DNA of 64,000 bases from positions 45,821,193 through 45,885,192 of the forward strand of contig CM055099.1 of the NCBI GenBank assembly GCA_029204225.1, given 5' to 3'. Positions 36,904-48,474 of the stretch are shown here, piece by piece; the stretch's first letter is position 1; each line of letters opens with the position of its first letter. Source of the stretch: Diphasiastrum complanatum (taxonomy: Eukaryota; Streptophyta; Lycopodiopsida; Lycopodiales; Lycopodiaceae). Both the position numbers and the translations under genes were made by a program. The notes below the pieces were generated by a model, which saw only the letters and a program-made list of their open reading frames with translations, had not been told where the DNA came from and made no database searches.

Positions 36904-37069
36904 GAGCTCTGATACCATGTTGGAAAGAGGTGATAATGCAATAACGACAAGTCGAAGCTTGTGAACGACTTACCGAGCATAGCAGAATGGAACTGCTTTC
37001 CTAATGCATGACTACGCCTATCAATATTGAACAAAACATAATGACAAAAGTCAGGTTCAATCTTATAAC
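36904..37069 (-). repeat. 5' LTR remnant and primer-binding site of element B
   Basis: Primer-binding site gagctctgatacca at 36904-36917, then about 152 bp (36918-37069) matching the start of 24303-25365. Similarity stops at cttata, where unrelated GC-rich sequence follows. Two further gctctgata copies sit just inside, near 36863 and 36884. Confidence 0.78.
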
Positions 37070-39110
37070 GCATGCAGGTTCGGACGCCGGACGCGGACGC
37101 GAAAAGGCCACGTCCGGCCCGGACCCTCATGTTTGATATATACATATTAGCACATGTTTTATCATATTGAAATACAAACTATATTAAAGTTGAAATCATA
37201 GACCCTAATTTTTATAAACATAGGAAAATATAGTTGATCTATGATAGACATTTTAATATCTAATCTTCAATAGTATACAAATATCCAACATATAATTCAT
37301 ATCTTAATTTGAATATAAGTAAAAGATACATCTTACTAGGATCTGAATGAATCTATAAGGATATTTGATCCAGTTGATATCAAAAAATCAAGTAGCATAG
37401 CTCATATATGAACTCAGAGTTACCACAGAACATGTTCCCACCTTTTCAGAACTTATGAACATTGTTTTGACCAAGCCACTCCCACATGAATGAGTAAGAA
37501 CGTTTCTAATGTTTTGGAAATGTTCCAGGCATTCACTCATGTTCTTGGGTATGTAAATGTATAACAAATTGGAAAAAAAAAATTGGGCTAATTTTAGAAA
37601 TCAAAATTTCTTTTGAATTGTGCTTGTGTTGCCCACTGCCAAGGTGCATTGGCCTCTTGTACATGCTAGTGCTACCAAAGGCCCAAGTTTTACCCACTGC
37701 TATGGCTGAACAAAGCCCACTGCAACCTCCCACTCCCATCTCAAGGTTTTTTCTTTTCAAGTTTCTAATTTTCTATATCTATGATCTATCATCCAATGTT
37801 TCATCGAAATGCGTTTCAAAAAAAGAAACGTGTTCAAAACACCCCCTTCGAAATGCGCCCGTTTCGATACATCTTTTTACCGTTCGAAATGCTTGTTTAA
37901 AAATGCAATTTTTTTTTATTGAGGAAAGTGACAGTACACAATGTCTCCTCTTGAAATTGCATTCTCTAGAGCATTCTCATGAAATTGGATGTATCTACTT
38001 GGTAATAGTCTTTTTATGACATGTCTAAATCCCAAAACACCCATAAAACCACCTTTTTCCTGTTTTGAACTTGACCCTCCCATTTCAAACGCGTTTCAAA
38101 ACTGTCTCGAAACAACATACAAAATGGACTCATAAAACATTACATCATCAGACTCTTGAGCACTTATATTTGGAAATTTATTTAAAAAATTTCCAGCTTT
38201 TTGTAAAATTTTTAAACTTAAAAATAAATGAACCGTCCCACGTCCCCACGTTCCCAAGTTACCAAAAACGTTCCCATTCCATGGCAATTTTGTATGAACT
38301 AGACAAGGTGTAGACAAGGAGTGACAAGTGGTTGGATTAATTAGAAATAGATCTACAAAAGCAAGGAAGGGAGCTTTAGATGGAAGAGAAACTAAATATG
38401 AGCTAGAGGCAATACAAAGAGTTGCGCAACTTAAAAGGAGTTGAGATGGTCCGTTGAATAAAAATGTGAGTGAAATTGTGCAAGACTTATATGATGGACA
38501 CTAAGAAGCCCATGGACAATGCCTTTGAGTCCAAGATATCTTCATCACATTATTCGGTAGAATGTGCTAGATATAACTGATTTATTTAAATCAGAATGTG
38601 GTGACCTCAATACTTACAATGATTGCAATAATATTTTCCTTGATATTGAAAATATTCTAAAATACATTATTTGATTTTATAAACAAACATCGAGTAAATG
38701 GAAAGATTATTATTGTATTGAAATTAGATGAATCCGAAATCATCAAAGGTAAAAAATTGGAACGAGTGAGTGTCACTTTGATGAACAAAATTTCATATAC
38801 CGATGATCAAACGTTTAGTGTTCAATCGAAAACTCACATATGGTGGTTGGCTGCATTCCAAGTATACTTTTCAATTTTTATTTTTTTTCTAAGCAAAAAT
38901 ATTAAGCAATTTATCATTGATGTTGTTTCATATCAACTATGGAAGACCCCTCAACCACATCAAACTTATGATCTCGAGTAGAGCCATTAAAAGTTTCATT
39001 GTTACCTAGGTTATAGACTTGGTCCTTCAGCTTTACACCAAGGTATATCTACTAGGATTTTAAAGGTTTTTTTCCATATATTTCATACTATATTATATTT
39101 CAAAGATGCA
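37070..39110. other. Intronic sequence; GC-rich patch and CGTTTC-rich fold-backs
   Basis: No gene recognised. A GC-rich run of ggacgc repeats occupies about 37079-37130. Between 37800 and 38110, several copies of gtttcgaaa or cgtttcaaa words in both orientations could fold back and may derive from a MITE, but no matching ends with a target duplication were found. Confidence 0.4.
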
Positions 39111-39170
39111 CGAGTGATTCTAGATTCACAATTCGAATTGTGATCCAAACTGCAATTCGTGAATCACTCG
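39111..39170. repeat. 60-bp hairpin sharing words with hAT MITE ends
   Basis: Perfect 10-bp inverted ends (cgagtgattc and gaatcactcg), with an inner attcacaattcgaattgtga palindrome. The words gattc and aattcgtgaatc recall the arms of the hAT element at 18109-18815. Too short to classify. Confidence 0.5.
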
Positions 39171-39528
39171 AAAGTTGTGAATTGCCATTGTCAAAGGATT
39201 AGGATTAAATGGGTTTCCAGTAGTTTTAGGTCCAATTTCGGTCAATTAGGATCTCATTTATATATAACGAACTACGTATGCCATAAACTTGACCCAATTG
39301 GCATCAACTTGTGTCAACCTCAATGCAAAAGTCATGAGCCAACTAATATCAAAACCTAATATGCATTGAACCGTAGTGAACCATAACGAAACTTATTAAA
39401 CCGTATCAAACCCTAGTAAACCAGAGCAAACCCTACTCAATCGAAGCAAATGCTTGCTTTGGAGTGGCAGAGATGGCTACATAAGTCCAACTTATTCTGT
39501 ATAGAAGCATAATACACACACACAGACA

Positions 39529-39563
<35 letters not shown>

Positions 39564-41187
39564 GATTGTATATAGATAGATATAGATATATGTAAATGTA
39601 TATGTTTTTGAGATTCGCTACAACATAGTTAATAAAGTTCAAAGAGGAAAAACCCCAAAATAGAGTTTCCCACAAGGTTCCAGGCTCTGAAAAGCTGAGG
39701 TCCTAAAATGTTCTAACATAACTAAGGCCTAGAATTAAGGTTGGTTGTTTATGGAAGTAGTCAAGTAAACATACTTGTTTCAAATAAAAAAATATTGACC
39801 TTCTCAACAAAACCAAGAGAATTTGCACAATGGTAGCACCATAACATTCTTCTCATGACTTATACAAAATGGTGCTTATGCCTAATTATCTTTTTAACTA
39901 GTAGAGTATGAAACACAAAAAGGCAATGTATAAAGAGAAAAATCAATCACTAAACTGCTCTAGCCTCTATTCATATTTAGCCAACATTTCTCTTGATATG
40001 TTCATATTTAGACGACCGTCTTCCTTAGTTGAACGAAAATAACAGCAAACAAATAAAGCCAAAGAAGGTACCACAAAGAACTTTTTCGTGAAATTATTGC
40101 ATGCCCAATGTTTCTATTGTTGTGATTCTTATAATTTCTTATATCCACGACATAAAGATAGGACATGGGTGGCCTTCCTTGCAAAGGCAATAGTGTGTGT
40201 TCAAGTTGATCAATGTAGTTTGTTAAATAAAAAGTCAACGTTAAAGGAGGTGCCTAAATTTTGAAAGGCTATTTATTATAGATGATACATTCTTTAAATA
40301 TTGTTGGTCAGACATGCAAGTAATCATTCATCAATATTCATAGATGAGCATTAACATCATTAGCATACATTTTATACAAAATAACATGCTTAAGTCACCT
40401 TTATGGTATACCACAAAGTTCATGTTTTGACTAAGCATGTACCTTTTGATTTATGATAAAAGAATAAGTCAATGACAAAAGACCTATATACTTATTAATA
40501 TCTTCTCTAACATCACAATCAAACAAGAAATCTCTCTAACTTGAAGTCATGTATGGCATAAGAATGAAGATGTTGCACCAATTTCAACTTATACACTGTC
40601 CAATGCAACTTTTGCAATTCAAACCCCTTGTGTGTTAATGGAGAACTCTAAAGACATACAGGACTGCAACAGCACAATAGCTAAGAAGTATTGAAGGGGG
40701 GGGGGGCATGTAACAACAAAGGTTTTCAGCCTGTAAAACAAGCATCCTGGATATGCTCCCCAAGAAATCAACTAACTAATTAGTTTCCTTCATGATCCAT
40801 CATCCAAAAACTTGGGAATTCTCTAGTTTGCTTGAGAAAGGACTTGGCAAATAAATTTACATGTATGCTGGTTTCTTTAGATTGTTGAGCTTTATTTACA
40901 GGGGCCTTTGCTGTGCTTATATCGCTCTCTTTTGAGAATGGACATTTGCAGTGCTTATATCTCTCTCTTTTGACATGAATTTCAAGCTTGTACTAGAGTT
41001 GGTGCTATTTTGTTCATGACTTTCCGATAATTCTACTCCTGAAACTAGATTCGGCTGCTGAAACTCTCCCATTCTCATATTGAAACATAGAACTTATGTA
41101 CTTGTTCAAGAGCAAGCCGTTAGATAGCAAATTAAACTTCAGAAAGAGGATGGCTTCAATATAAGGCTCTGTTAGGACGAGAGTTAC
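39171..41187. other. Intronic sequence with TG microsatellite
   Basis: A (TG)n run of about 29 bp at 39533-39561 follows a short (AC)n run. A G8-9 tract occurs near 40698. No gene recognised up to the SPL splice donor at 41187. Confidence 0.5.
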
Positions 41188-42236
41188 CTGCTGCATTGTT
41201 GACAGAATCTCTGCTCCTGACCAGCGACAACACCCTTGGGAGCTTTAGCATGCATCTCGCATACTTTGTGGCGGCGGTGGTAGTCCTTCATATTGGATAG
41301 GTCTACCCTGCATCCCTCGACTTGGCAGCGAGGCACGGCTGTAGCTCCCTGGGACTGTGATCTGTGCTTCTTTCCTGAAGCTGTTGGGCTGCTGCTGCCA
41401 CTGCTGTTGGTGGACAGGCCTGTAGATTGGCCCACTCCAAGTTCCACACCATCTTCAAAATATGTTCTTTTTCCGAGTTTGAGGCCGATGGGAAATGCTG
41501 CTGCTGAATTTGACCCTTCTTTGTCAACCCGAGTCGCGAGTTTGTAGTTTGGAGTAGCCTTGCTGCCTAGATGAATGGACAGTTTTTCTAGCTGCACCTT
41601 TTCAGGAATTTTGTGCAGTTGGTTCGTGTAATTTTCTTCCGAGGAGCATGGATCTTTCTCAGCGGGAGTCCTGCACATAAACGACTTGTTGTCAAAGGAA
41701 ATGTTTGTGCTTGATGATTTGGCAATTTTGCATCCCGAAGAGATAGTTTCACAACGACGTTGGGGGACGCTTTCTTTGAAATTGCCCATAGCAAGCACTG
41801 CGCTTGCGTTGTTCTTGATAGATGTCCCCATTGCTTGCTCCTCGAGCGAATACATTGTCGGCTCCTCGTTGATAACATTGTGTTCTGGATTGGCCATGCA
41901 ATCGTTAACAGAAGAAGGGCCGTCAGCGCCTAGTCTTAGACTCGAAGAAAAAGCTCCTTTCTGAGATGCTCCAGCGCTTCTGATTAAACTAGCAGGTTCT
42001 CCAAAATATCCCCACTGGTTGCTTTGGAATCTCTGTCCACACTCCCCTCCGCGACCTGAGAATAATATGAAGTCTTCCCAGTCCCAATCTATGCGTCCTA
42101 CAGGGCAAAACTCCCCTCCTTGCTCAGAGCTCCCCCCGTTTAGAGCAGCATGCTCCCATGATGAAGCCGGCCAACAACCATCAAGACGATTTGAACTATA
42201 TCCCTGACTGCTGTGATCAAGCATCTCCGAAGCCAT
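41188..42236 (-). CDS. SPL transcription factor, exon 1 (N-terminal region and first SBP zinc finger)
   Basis: Encodes 349 codons plus two bases. N-terminal motif [14 protein letters not shown] resembles the DWDWE segment of SPL2/10/11-type proteins, and [13 protein letters not shown] precedes a Ser-rich linker. The SBP domain then begins: [20 protein letters not shown], then [10 protein letters not shown], and FCQQCSR. This supplies finger 1 (Cys, Cys, Cys, His) and the first two Cys of finger 2. SBP proteins bind GTAC-core DNA in the nucleus and control phase change and development. ATG at 42236-42234 ([10 protein letters not shown]) is chosen because the upstream open part to 42323 looks like intron ending in cttccactttcag just before it. 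The donor is at 41187. The gene is probably the only intact host gene in the window. Confidence 0.92.
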
Positions 42237-44300
42237 AACTCTGAAAGTGGAAGTTGAATTTTGAGATTCGCAATGATATGTCCCACAGCCAAAACAAGAC
42301 AGCACCTGAACAAATGTGTTCAATTCAGGTTGGATACATGAAAGAGTCTATGGATCATCAGGAAGATGGACCCGATCCAAAAAGTTTATGTTTGAGAAAA
42401 AAAGCTTACGCTATGACCTTTATTTAAAGTTTTACAGCACAACTGCAACAAAGGTAAGAGCTAAATAAATACAAGCAACGTAGGCCTAATACGTTCAATT
42501 ACAAGCTACGAGGGAGCGGTGAAATAGACTAAATTTCTCAACAGTGATGAACAACCTGACAATACTGTGATCAGTGTGACGTGGGAGTCTAAGTACAGCG
42601 AGAAAATACGTGTTCTGATAAACTTAAAAAACCGAAAGTGTCATAAGTGTGGGAGTTCATACGGTGTGGGACCTTGTGGATGTATGAAGATTGTTATGCG
42701 ACTCTAGAAGGCTACAGCCAGCTGATATAAACTCACTGGAATTACCGCACCAACGTACACTACATAATCTTTGGCTAGCAATACACGCGAACAGAAGCAG
42801 ATCAATTTGATCTGAGGTTATACTTGAGATGCGTAGGCGGATACATCGACGTACTTCTACGAAAAAAAGATATAGATGCTGAATCTTGAGCTCAGTTCAG
42901 CTACCCAAGTTCAGCAGCCTATACTATTGAAGCTAGAGATATGCAGAAATAGGAAGTGCTTCAAGACTTTACTGGACGTAAATGATGCTGACTCCTGAGG
43001 ATGAGAATGTTATGTATCTTTCAATCTTCTTCAGTTGAACTTATATTGTTTCCTGCACCAAGCAAAGGCACAAAAGACAGGAAAGACCTAAATTCAGAGA
43101 AGAATATTTAATTGAGAGCTGGGTTGTCTTCTTCCTGATAAGTGCTTCCTTAATTAAACTGTCGACTAAAATCAATCCGTCTTTCCCTCGCAGCCCTAAA
43201 TTTCTCTTCCTAGGTGAGATTCTCATTCGATTGGGCTCAAACGCAACCACAGATACTATTGCAGCCAAAGCTATCCCAGTCTCATAAGAATAAGAACTAG
43301 TCGTTAATAAGCTCCTTCAACACTGCGATTTGCAGCTTGCCCAGGAGGAAACATATGCAACGCCGTTAGAGTTGAAGCATAACTGTTAACACAGCACATG
43401 CACGCAGCACAACTACAAATTCTCCATAAAACATCGGTCAAAGAAAGCTATACAACGTAGAAAAAAAAGGCATCTGCTGATATTCGTACCTCTAGTATCT
43501 TGATTACGACCAGGTACGTTCTGTCAGACCGTGCTCCAAAATCTAGTGCACCTGCTACACAGATTCAGTGCCATTCTGGAAAAACATGAAAGCGATGTAA
43601 ACCACTTGGCAAGGTATCACGCCACTATCAAAACAGCTACAGCAAAACTCACAGGCTGCACAGCAAAAGCAACACGCAAGCACATTGTACTCATCATCCG
43701 TATATCATTATACCATCTCAAAAGACGTGCAACGGAGACTCAGCTACTTGCACATTTACAAATTACATAATACAACAAACAAAGACGCCTGCAGACTACC
43801 TCATTGCATCGGAGACATCCACCACCAGTGACCATAGCCAGCTCAAAAATGTAATCAAACAAAACCGGAACCAACCAGGAATCAAAGCCAAGCTTTGACA
43901 GCTGCCTAACACCAACCCAAATGGCTATGCATAACCATGATATGGATCATGAATGATAGATCATAGGGGCCTGGAAGTTGAGAGATAGCGATACTGCAGC
44001 CGCAGTGCAGCGACACAGATAGTGATAGAGATGGCAAAGCAAAGCAAAGCTAAGCTAGTTTGAGAATTGAAAGGCGATGGCAGCTAAATGGGGTTGGGGA
44101 TGATGATGGGTCTGTGCGGACATGATTCCTGCCGCCTGCGAGCCAACAAAAGACACGAGAAATGGCTCATCGAGTGGCGAGCTCGCTCGTGTGGAGAGCG
44201 TAGCTACTCAGTGCTCACTGCTCTCTGCCGGGTCGTCTCCTTGGACGCGACCTCTCCGTCAATACTATTATAAGAGTATTATATTATATTGTGTTCTTGT
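42237..44300 (-). promoter_or_regulatory. Probable SPL 5' leader, leader intron and promoter
   Basis: The acceptor-like cttccactttcag lies just upstream of the ATG. A donor-like ACTAGAG|gtacga occurs at 43490/43489, which would give a leader intron of about 1.25 kb. A TATA-like stretch on the minus strand is at about 44266-44290. None of these is proven; there is no coding potential in between beyond short frames. Stop codons upstream of the ATG are consistent with an untranslated leader. Confidence 0.4.
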
Positions 44301-44562
44301 TTTATACTCATTGCTCCTTCACGAATTTACTCAAGCTCACTAGAATGCTGCGCCTTCTTTAGGACAACAACAACCGCGAATGAATCTTTCTCAAATTTGC
44401 ATTCCCAAGGCCGTTTACCCAGCCTATTCCCTACTGCTGCCTAGGCTCTCGTTCTTGACATTAATATGCTATCTGGTATCTACTATCTCTCATCAAATTA
44501 TATATCTACCTACTATCACATTTTATGAACTAAGAAAAGCTCCTTGTTATTGAATGATGAAT

Positions 44563-44880
44563 CCCAACATTCTATGCTTTGGCCCCTCCCAAGCTTGAAG
44601 ACTTGCTTGTGGAGACACAAACATTCTATGCTTTGGCCCCTCCCAAGCTTCAAGACTCCCGAGTGGCAAGTGGATACACAAGAGGCAAACCAATAAGCTT
44701 GGCTTGACTATGGCGGGGTGTTGTAATGTGATTAGAACCTTTCATTTGTAATGTGATTGAAATCCCAACATTGTATACTTTGGCCCCTTTTAAGGCTTGC
44801 CTGTGGCAAGTGGATAGATGAAGCAAACCAAGAAGCTTGGCTTGACTCTCGCAGGGTGTTATAATGTGATTAGATACCTT
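44563..44880 (+). repeat. Short tandem duplication
   Basis: Two imperfect copies of a segment of about 170 bp containing tatactttggcccct, tggcaagtggata, agcttggcttgact and gggtgttataatgtgatta (about 44563-44735 and 44760-44880). Within the first copy a 30-bp piece (acattctatgctttggcccc...) is itself repeated at 44568 and 44618. Confidence 0.7.
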
Positions 44881-44884
44881 TTAT

Positions 44885-46010
44885 GTGCTTCTTCTGCCTA
44901 TTGGTTCTTTATACTTCAATCATGCCTCACTTTTAGGTGATATTAACATTGCTCTTTATGCTGAGAGAACTCAACAGGGTGACCCCTTAGGTGCACCTCT
45001 TTTTGCTTTACCACATTATTGTGCCTTGCGTGCTATAGTTACAACCTTTAATTCCTCATGTCTGTTCCCCTCCATTGCAGATGATACACATTGTGAGACC
45101 CGCTAGTGAAATCATTTGAACTTCATGCATTTCTCAAAACAGCTTTCCTCTCTCGGGCTTACAATGAATAGGTGTAAGTGCAAAAAATGTCCAAAAGGCC
45201 TTCAAGCTAATGTGTCTCTCCCTCCAAAATTCATTACCCTTGAGCATGACATTAAGGCATTTTGATGGTACTTTACTGAGTATATTTGGTTTACTTTTGG
45301 GTCCAAGCAATTCCAATTAATGTGAAGGTCAATTTTCTAAGAAATAAGTTTACCTTCCTACTTCCTAAAGTGGTCATGTTGGCCTTGTATCTATAGCTTG
45401 CAATGCTCCGGTTTCTTTTCTAGAAGGTTGGGCTTTGTTTGCCTCTGCACTAGTTCCTAGGTTTCAATAGTGTAAGTAGACTCTTCTTCTTAATTCAATG
45501 ACTCATGTGAAAATAGGAAATTTTGCTTTTCAACACAATCTCCAAGCTTCTAGAGATGTGACTTCCAAATCTTGTGCAATCTTTAATGCCTCCCTTTCAA
45601 ACTCTAGTTGCGCATCAACAATCATTGTTAGAAGTCTCTCATGAAGCATCTCCACTCTCATTTCTTCTCATGTCAGCTTGTCAATGACTCACCAGCTGAT
45701 GCACTTGGGGCTTGTCTTCTTTCTTGTGGTGAACCAAGTGTAGCTGGTTGGTCTCATGTCCAGTTGTTCAACTTTTGCGCGTGTGACTTTCTACTGACTT
45801 ATTTATGACTACCCTTCGTACCAGATTGGGACATCCACGCTCAATGTTCAATGGAATCTATAGGTGTCCATGTAGTCATGGTGCTAGATGATCTGGGTAC
45901 TCTTTTACCCTCACGAGGAGATTGTAGAGTAACAGATGATTTTATTTGTAATATGCTTGTTGCTATTGCTCATAAAAATGGTTTTCATCTTGTTCATGAG
46001 TAGCCACACA
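44885..46010 (+). pseudogene. Degenerate LINE-type reverse transcriptase relic
   Basis: The first frame (44885-45106) carries TQQGDPLGAPLFAL and SCLFPSIADDTH, the QGDPLGxPLFAL and ADDTH boxes of a plant non-LTR reverse transcriptase subfamily. Further pieces appear downstream in mixed frames: TTLRTRLGHPR and CPCSHGARHLGTLLPS near 45800-45915, and FICNMLVAIAHKNGFHLVHE near 45935-46000. Many stops and frame changes. It differs from the LINE at 14880 (YADD type), so at least two non-LTR lineages are present. Confidence 0.65.
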
Positions 46011-46052
46011 TTCTAAGGTCCTACAACACAACAAAGTCAAGCAAGTCAAGCT

Positions 46053-47180
46053 TCATATATTATTGTGGCAATACATTAATTCACCAAATGAGTGGAAGCA
46101 AAAATGGTTCATAGCTTGAGGGATGTAACATTCTAGTTGATAGATGAACACATCTTCTTGTATATATTCATGTAGGAATGTCGTCTGGACGTCCATCTGG
46201 TGAATGTACAGATCTTCTACAACAGCTATAACCAATAAGGTACGAATAGACTGATGCTTTACCATTGGACTAAAGGTCTCAATGTAGTCTATCCCATATA
46301 CTTATTCAAATCCTTTAACAACCAATCTAGCTTTCCATTTGAATATTGATCCATCTAGTTTAAGCTTCAGCTTGAAGATCCACTTGGAGTCAATTGGTTT
46401 TACACCTGTAGGAGTATTGACAAGACTCTAGGTCTTGTTCTTCATTAGAGACTGATACTCAGCATTCATGACAGCTTTCTATTTGTCTGCATCGAGCATT
46501 GACAGTGCTTTCTCAAAAGTGGCAAGTTCATCATGACTGATGAATGCCTGAGGGGTGAAATGATCAGGTTGTTGTCGTTGTCTTGCAGACCTTCTAACTG
46601 CAGGTGCTTGAGTAGATGATTCTCCTTGGTGAATGACTGGGATCGTAGCATCTTGTGGTCGAAAAATCGTGGGTCTAGGCCCATCGATGGTAAGTGGAGC
46701 CGTTAAGATAAACTCCGTTGTTTGAACAGTCGTAGGTCGTTGTCTATCGATGGAGGGTGGAGCTGCTATGGCATACTCTTGCAATGGCTGCTTCTGCTTG
46801 AAATCATGGAATTTTTCATCAAGAAAGTCAACGTCGCGACTGACTGAGATTTGGCCCATAACAACATTGTATACATGATATGTTTTGTGTGATGTTGAAT
46901 AGCCGATGAAGATGTTTTTGCATCTTATTGGGTCCAACTTCTTCCTCAGATCAGACGGTACTTGTGCATAGCAGAGACATCTGAAAACACATAGGTGTTT
47001 CAAACTTGGTTTATAGCCGTAGTAGGCTTCAAACGGTATCTTGGAATCAACTGCTTTAGTGCTAGAGTAATTTTGCAGATAGCAGGTTGTAGAGATCGCT
47101 TCTGTCCAAAAGGTTTGAGGCAAATGCGCGTTGACTGTCATGGATCGTGCAGCTTCCAACAGTGTGCGGTTTTTCCATTA
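46053..47180 (-). pseudogene. Copia integrase C-terminus and RT start (element H)
   Basis: The 46479-47159 frame reads MEAARSMTVNAHLPQTFW, LQNYSSTKAVDSKIPFEAYY, FRCLCYAQVPSDLRKKLD and IFIGYSTSHKTYHVYN, then a Pro- and Arg-rich linker (VRRSARQRQQP). Lower coordinates give the RT N-terminus (KWIFKLKLKLDGSIFKW, EDLYIHQMDVQTTFLHEYI) with frame breaks. It is cut at both ends: the integrase core is absent above 47180 and the catalytic RT box absent below 46053. Closer in wording to element C's integrase than to A or D. Confidence 0.8.
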
Positions 47181-47820
47181 AATCTCCTCACCAAAATCAA
47201 GATTCTAGCATGCCCTCTCAATAGTAGTTTTTTTAGCACCAAAACTTGCTAAAAATGGATTTGCATTAGATCCACAAGAGTGATTGGATGCTTGCTTAAC
47301 AATCTATCAAAAAACTAGACACAAAAAAGTTGATCTAGATTGGCAATTTGACAAACAACAAGCATTAACAATCAAAAGGATTGATCAACATTGAAATCCA
47401 AGCCCACACATGTGTACTACAGGCTGTAGTATGGACTTCAAGCTGAGAAACAAGTAGAAATCGATTTGGTTGCATTTGGATCACAAAAACTCAATGTACA
47501 TAGTAGAGTAGCTTGAGATTGCCAATGAGCTCCAAAAATAATCTATCTTCTCAATATGGGAGCTTGGAATACATAGCAAATTCGACTTTATTTGTGAAGT
47601 TAGGTGGATTTCCAGCATGTAATAAGGAAGTTAACTCAACCTTTTTGCCCTAAAATGAATCCCTAGTCTATTTCCTAGAGTCATGTTTGGTAGATAGCTA
47701 GTTGGTCAATATTTCATTTTAAATCTAGGATTTAGGTCCTATGAACTAGGAATCAATACCAAAATGACATGACCAACCCGATGGACTTGACCTAACCTAC
47801 ATTAGGAGTGGACTGCCATG
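47181..47820. other. No recognised gene
   Basis: AT-rich flank of element D. A CACACATGTG palindrome near 47406 is followed by tactacaggctgtagtatgg, an inverted-repeat-like arrangement. The 5-bp target duplication of D (tggca) is at 47821-47825. Confidence 0.45.
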
Positions 47821-47825
47821 TGGCA

Positions 47826-48474
47826 TGTGAAAGATTCAACTAGTTTCATCACATTTTGCAATATTTCCATATTTAGCATATTGAGGCCAAAACTTGTTTT
47901 AGACTTAGAGGTTGACTTTTCAAAGTTCATTAGTCTAAATTTCATTAGAATAAAAACTTTTTGAAAGTGTGGGAAAGATAGAATGCGAGTTTGAGTAGAT
48001 TCAATTTGAATAAGTTGGGTACATTGAATCTAGACCCAAAATTGGTGGGGTTAGCATTTTGGTGGGAAAGCCAAGTGGCCAAATAGGTTTGGACCTGTTA
48101 TAAAAGGATGTAACTCATGGAGAGAGTCATCTTCTCTCTTATCTATCTCATTTCATGCTTATACATGGTTCTCTTGGGTTCTACTATCCATTGGTGCACT
48201 ATCTTGGTGATTGCTTGCAATTCTATGTGTAGAATGATCTATATTTGCTATTTTTGGATCCACACGTGTGAAATACAGTAGCTTGCTGGTTTTGTACGGA
48301 CAGCAACAATACATAATCATTTCATTCAAGTTTGATCAAGTTCTATTAGTGTTTGCATCTCAAATTGTGTGTAGATGCTGATTTTTCTACATTAGTGAAA
48401 TTGGTAGTGTATTTCTCTTTCTAACCAAAGATCATTCAAGTAGATTGGATCTTAAGGATCTGAAATCTTTCACA
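47826..48474 (+). repeat. 5' LTR of element D
   Basis: Starts TGTGAAAGATT and ends AATCTTTCACA, perfect inverted ends. A TATA box (tataaaagg, about 48100) lies some 375 bp from the 3' end and should drive transcription. CACACGTGTG at 48261-48270 is followed by aaatacagta and gtacggacag. Confidence 0.95.

Larger units (their letters stand above)
24303..37069 (-). mobile_element. Copia element B, outermost of a three-level nest
   Basis: Minus-strand order is 5' LTR piece (36918-37069), primer-binding site (36904-36917), gag N-terminus, integrase C-terminus, reverse transcriptase, RNase H and 3' LTR (24303-25365). The two LTR pieces share the end tgttggaaagaggtgataat and about 150 bp of similar sequence. 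Its reverse transcriptase is split by element C: counting the duplicated tacat only once makes the two parts read continuously through SLMYV and IYTRPDIAF. Internally gag is joined directly to the integrase tail, so protease and most of integrase were lost, probably before C inserted. The 5' LTR is cut at 37069, so no target duplication can be checked. Confidence 0.78.
11146..41187 (-). other. SPL intron 1, 30 kb, filled with transposons
   Basis: Donor GCAGCAG|gtaact at 41188/41187 and acceptor ttgcag|GTTTC at 11146/11145, giving 30,042 bp. It splits an Arg codon at the conserved intron position inside the plant SBP domain, between finger 1 and finger 2. It contains hAT, LINE and copia material, including a three-deep copia nest, mostly oriented with the gene (minus strand). 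No other host gene was recognised inside. Splicing is inferred from frame and consensus sites. Confidence 0.85.

Noticed and set aside
37070-38330. A MITE or hAT element built on the CGTTTC fold-backs
   Set aside because: No pair of matching ends with a target duplication could be found; similarity between 37420 and 38260 is direct, not inverted.
41184-42323. SPL exon 1 extended upstream to 42323 and into 41184
   Set aside because: The extra N-terminal codons precede a good acceptor (cttccactttcag), and the end at 41184 reads past the splice donor.
44885-45106. Short functional protein gene
   Set aside because: QGDPLGAPLFAL and ADDTH boxes identify it as a decayed LINE-type reverse transcriptase piece.
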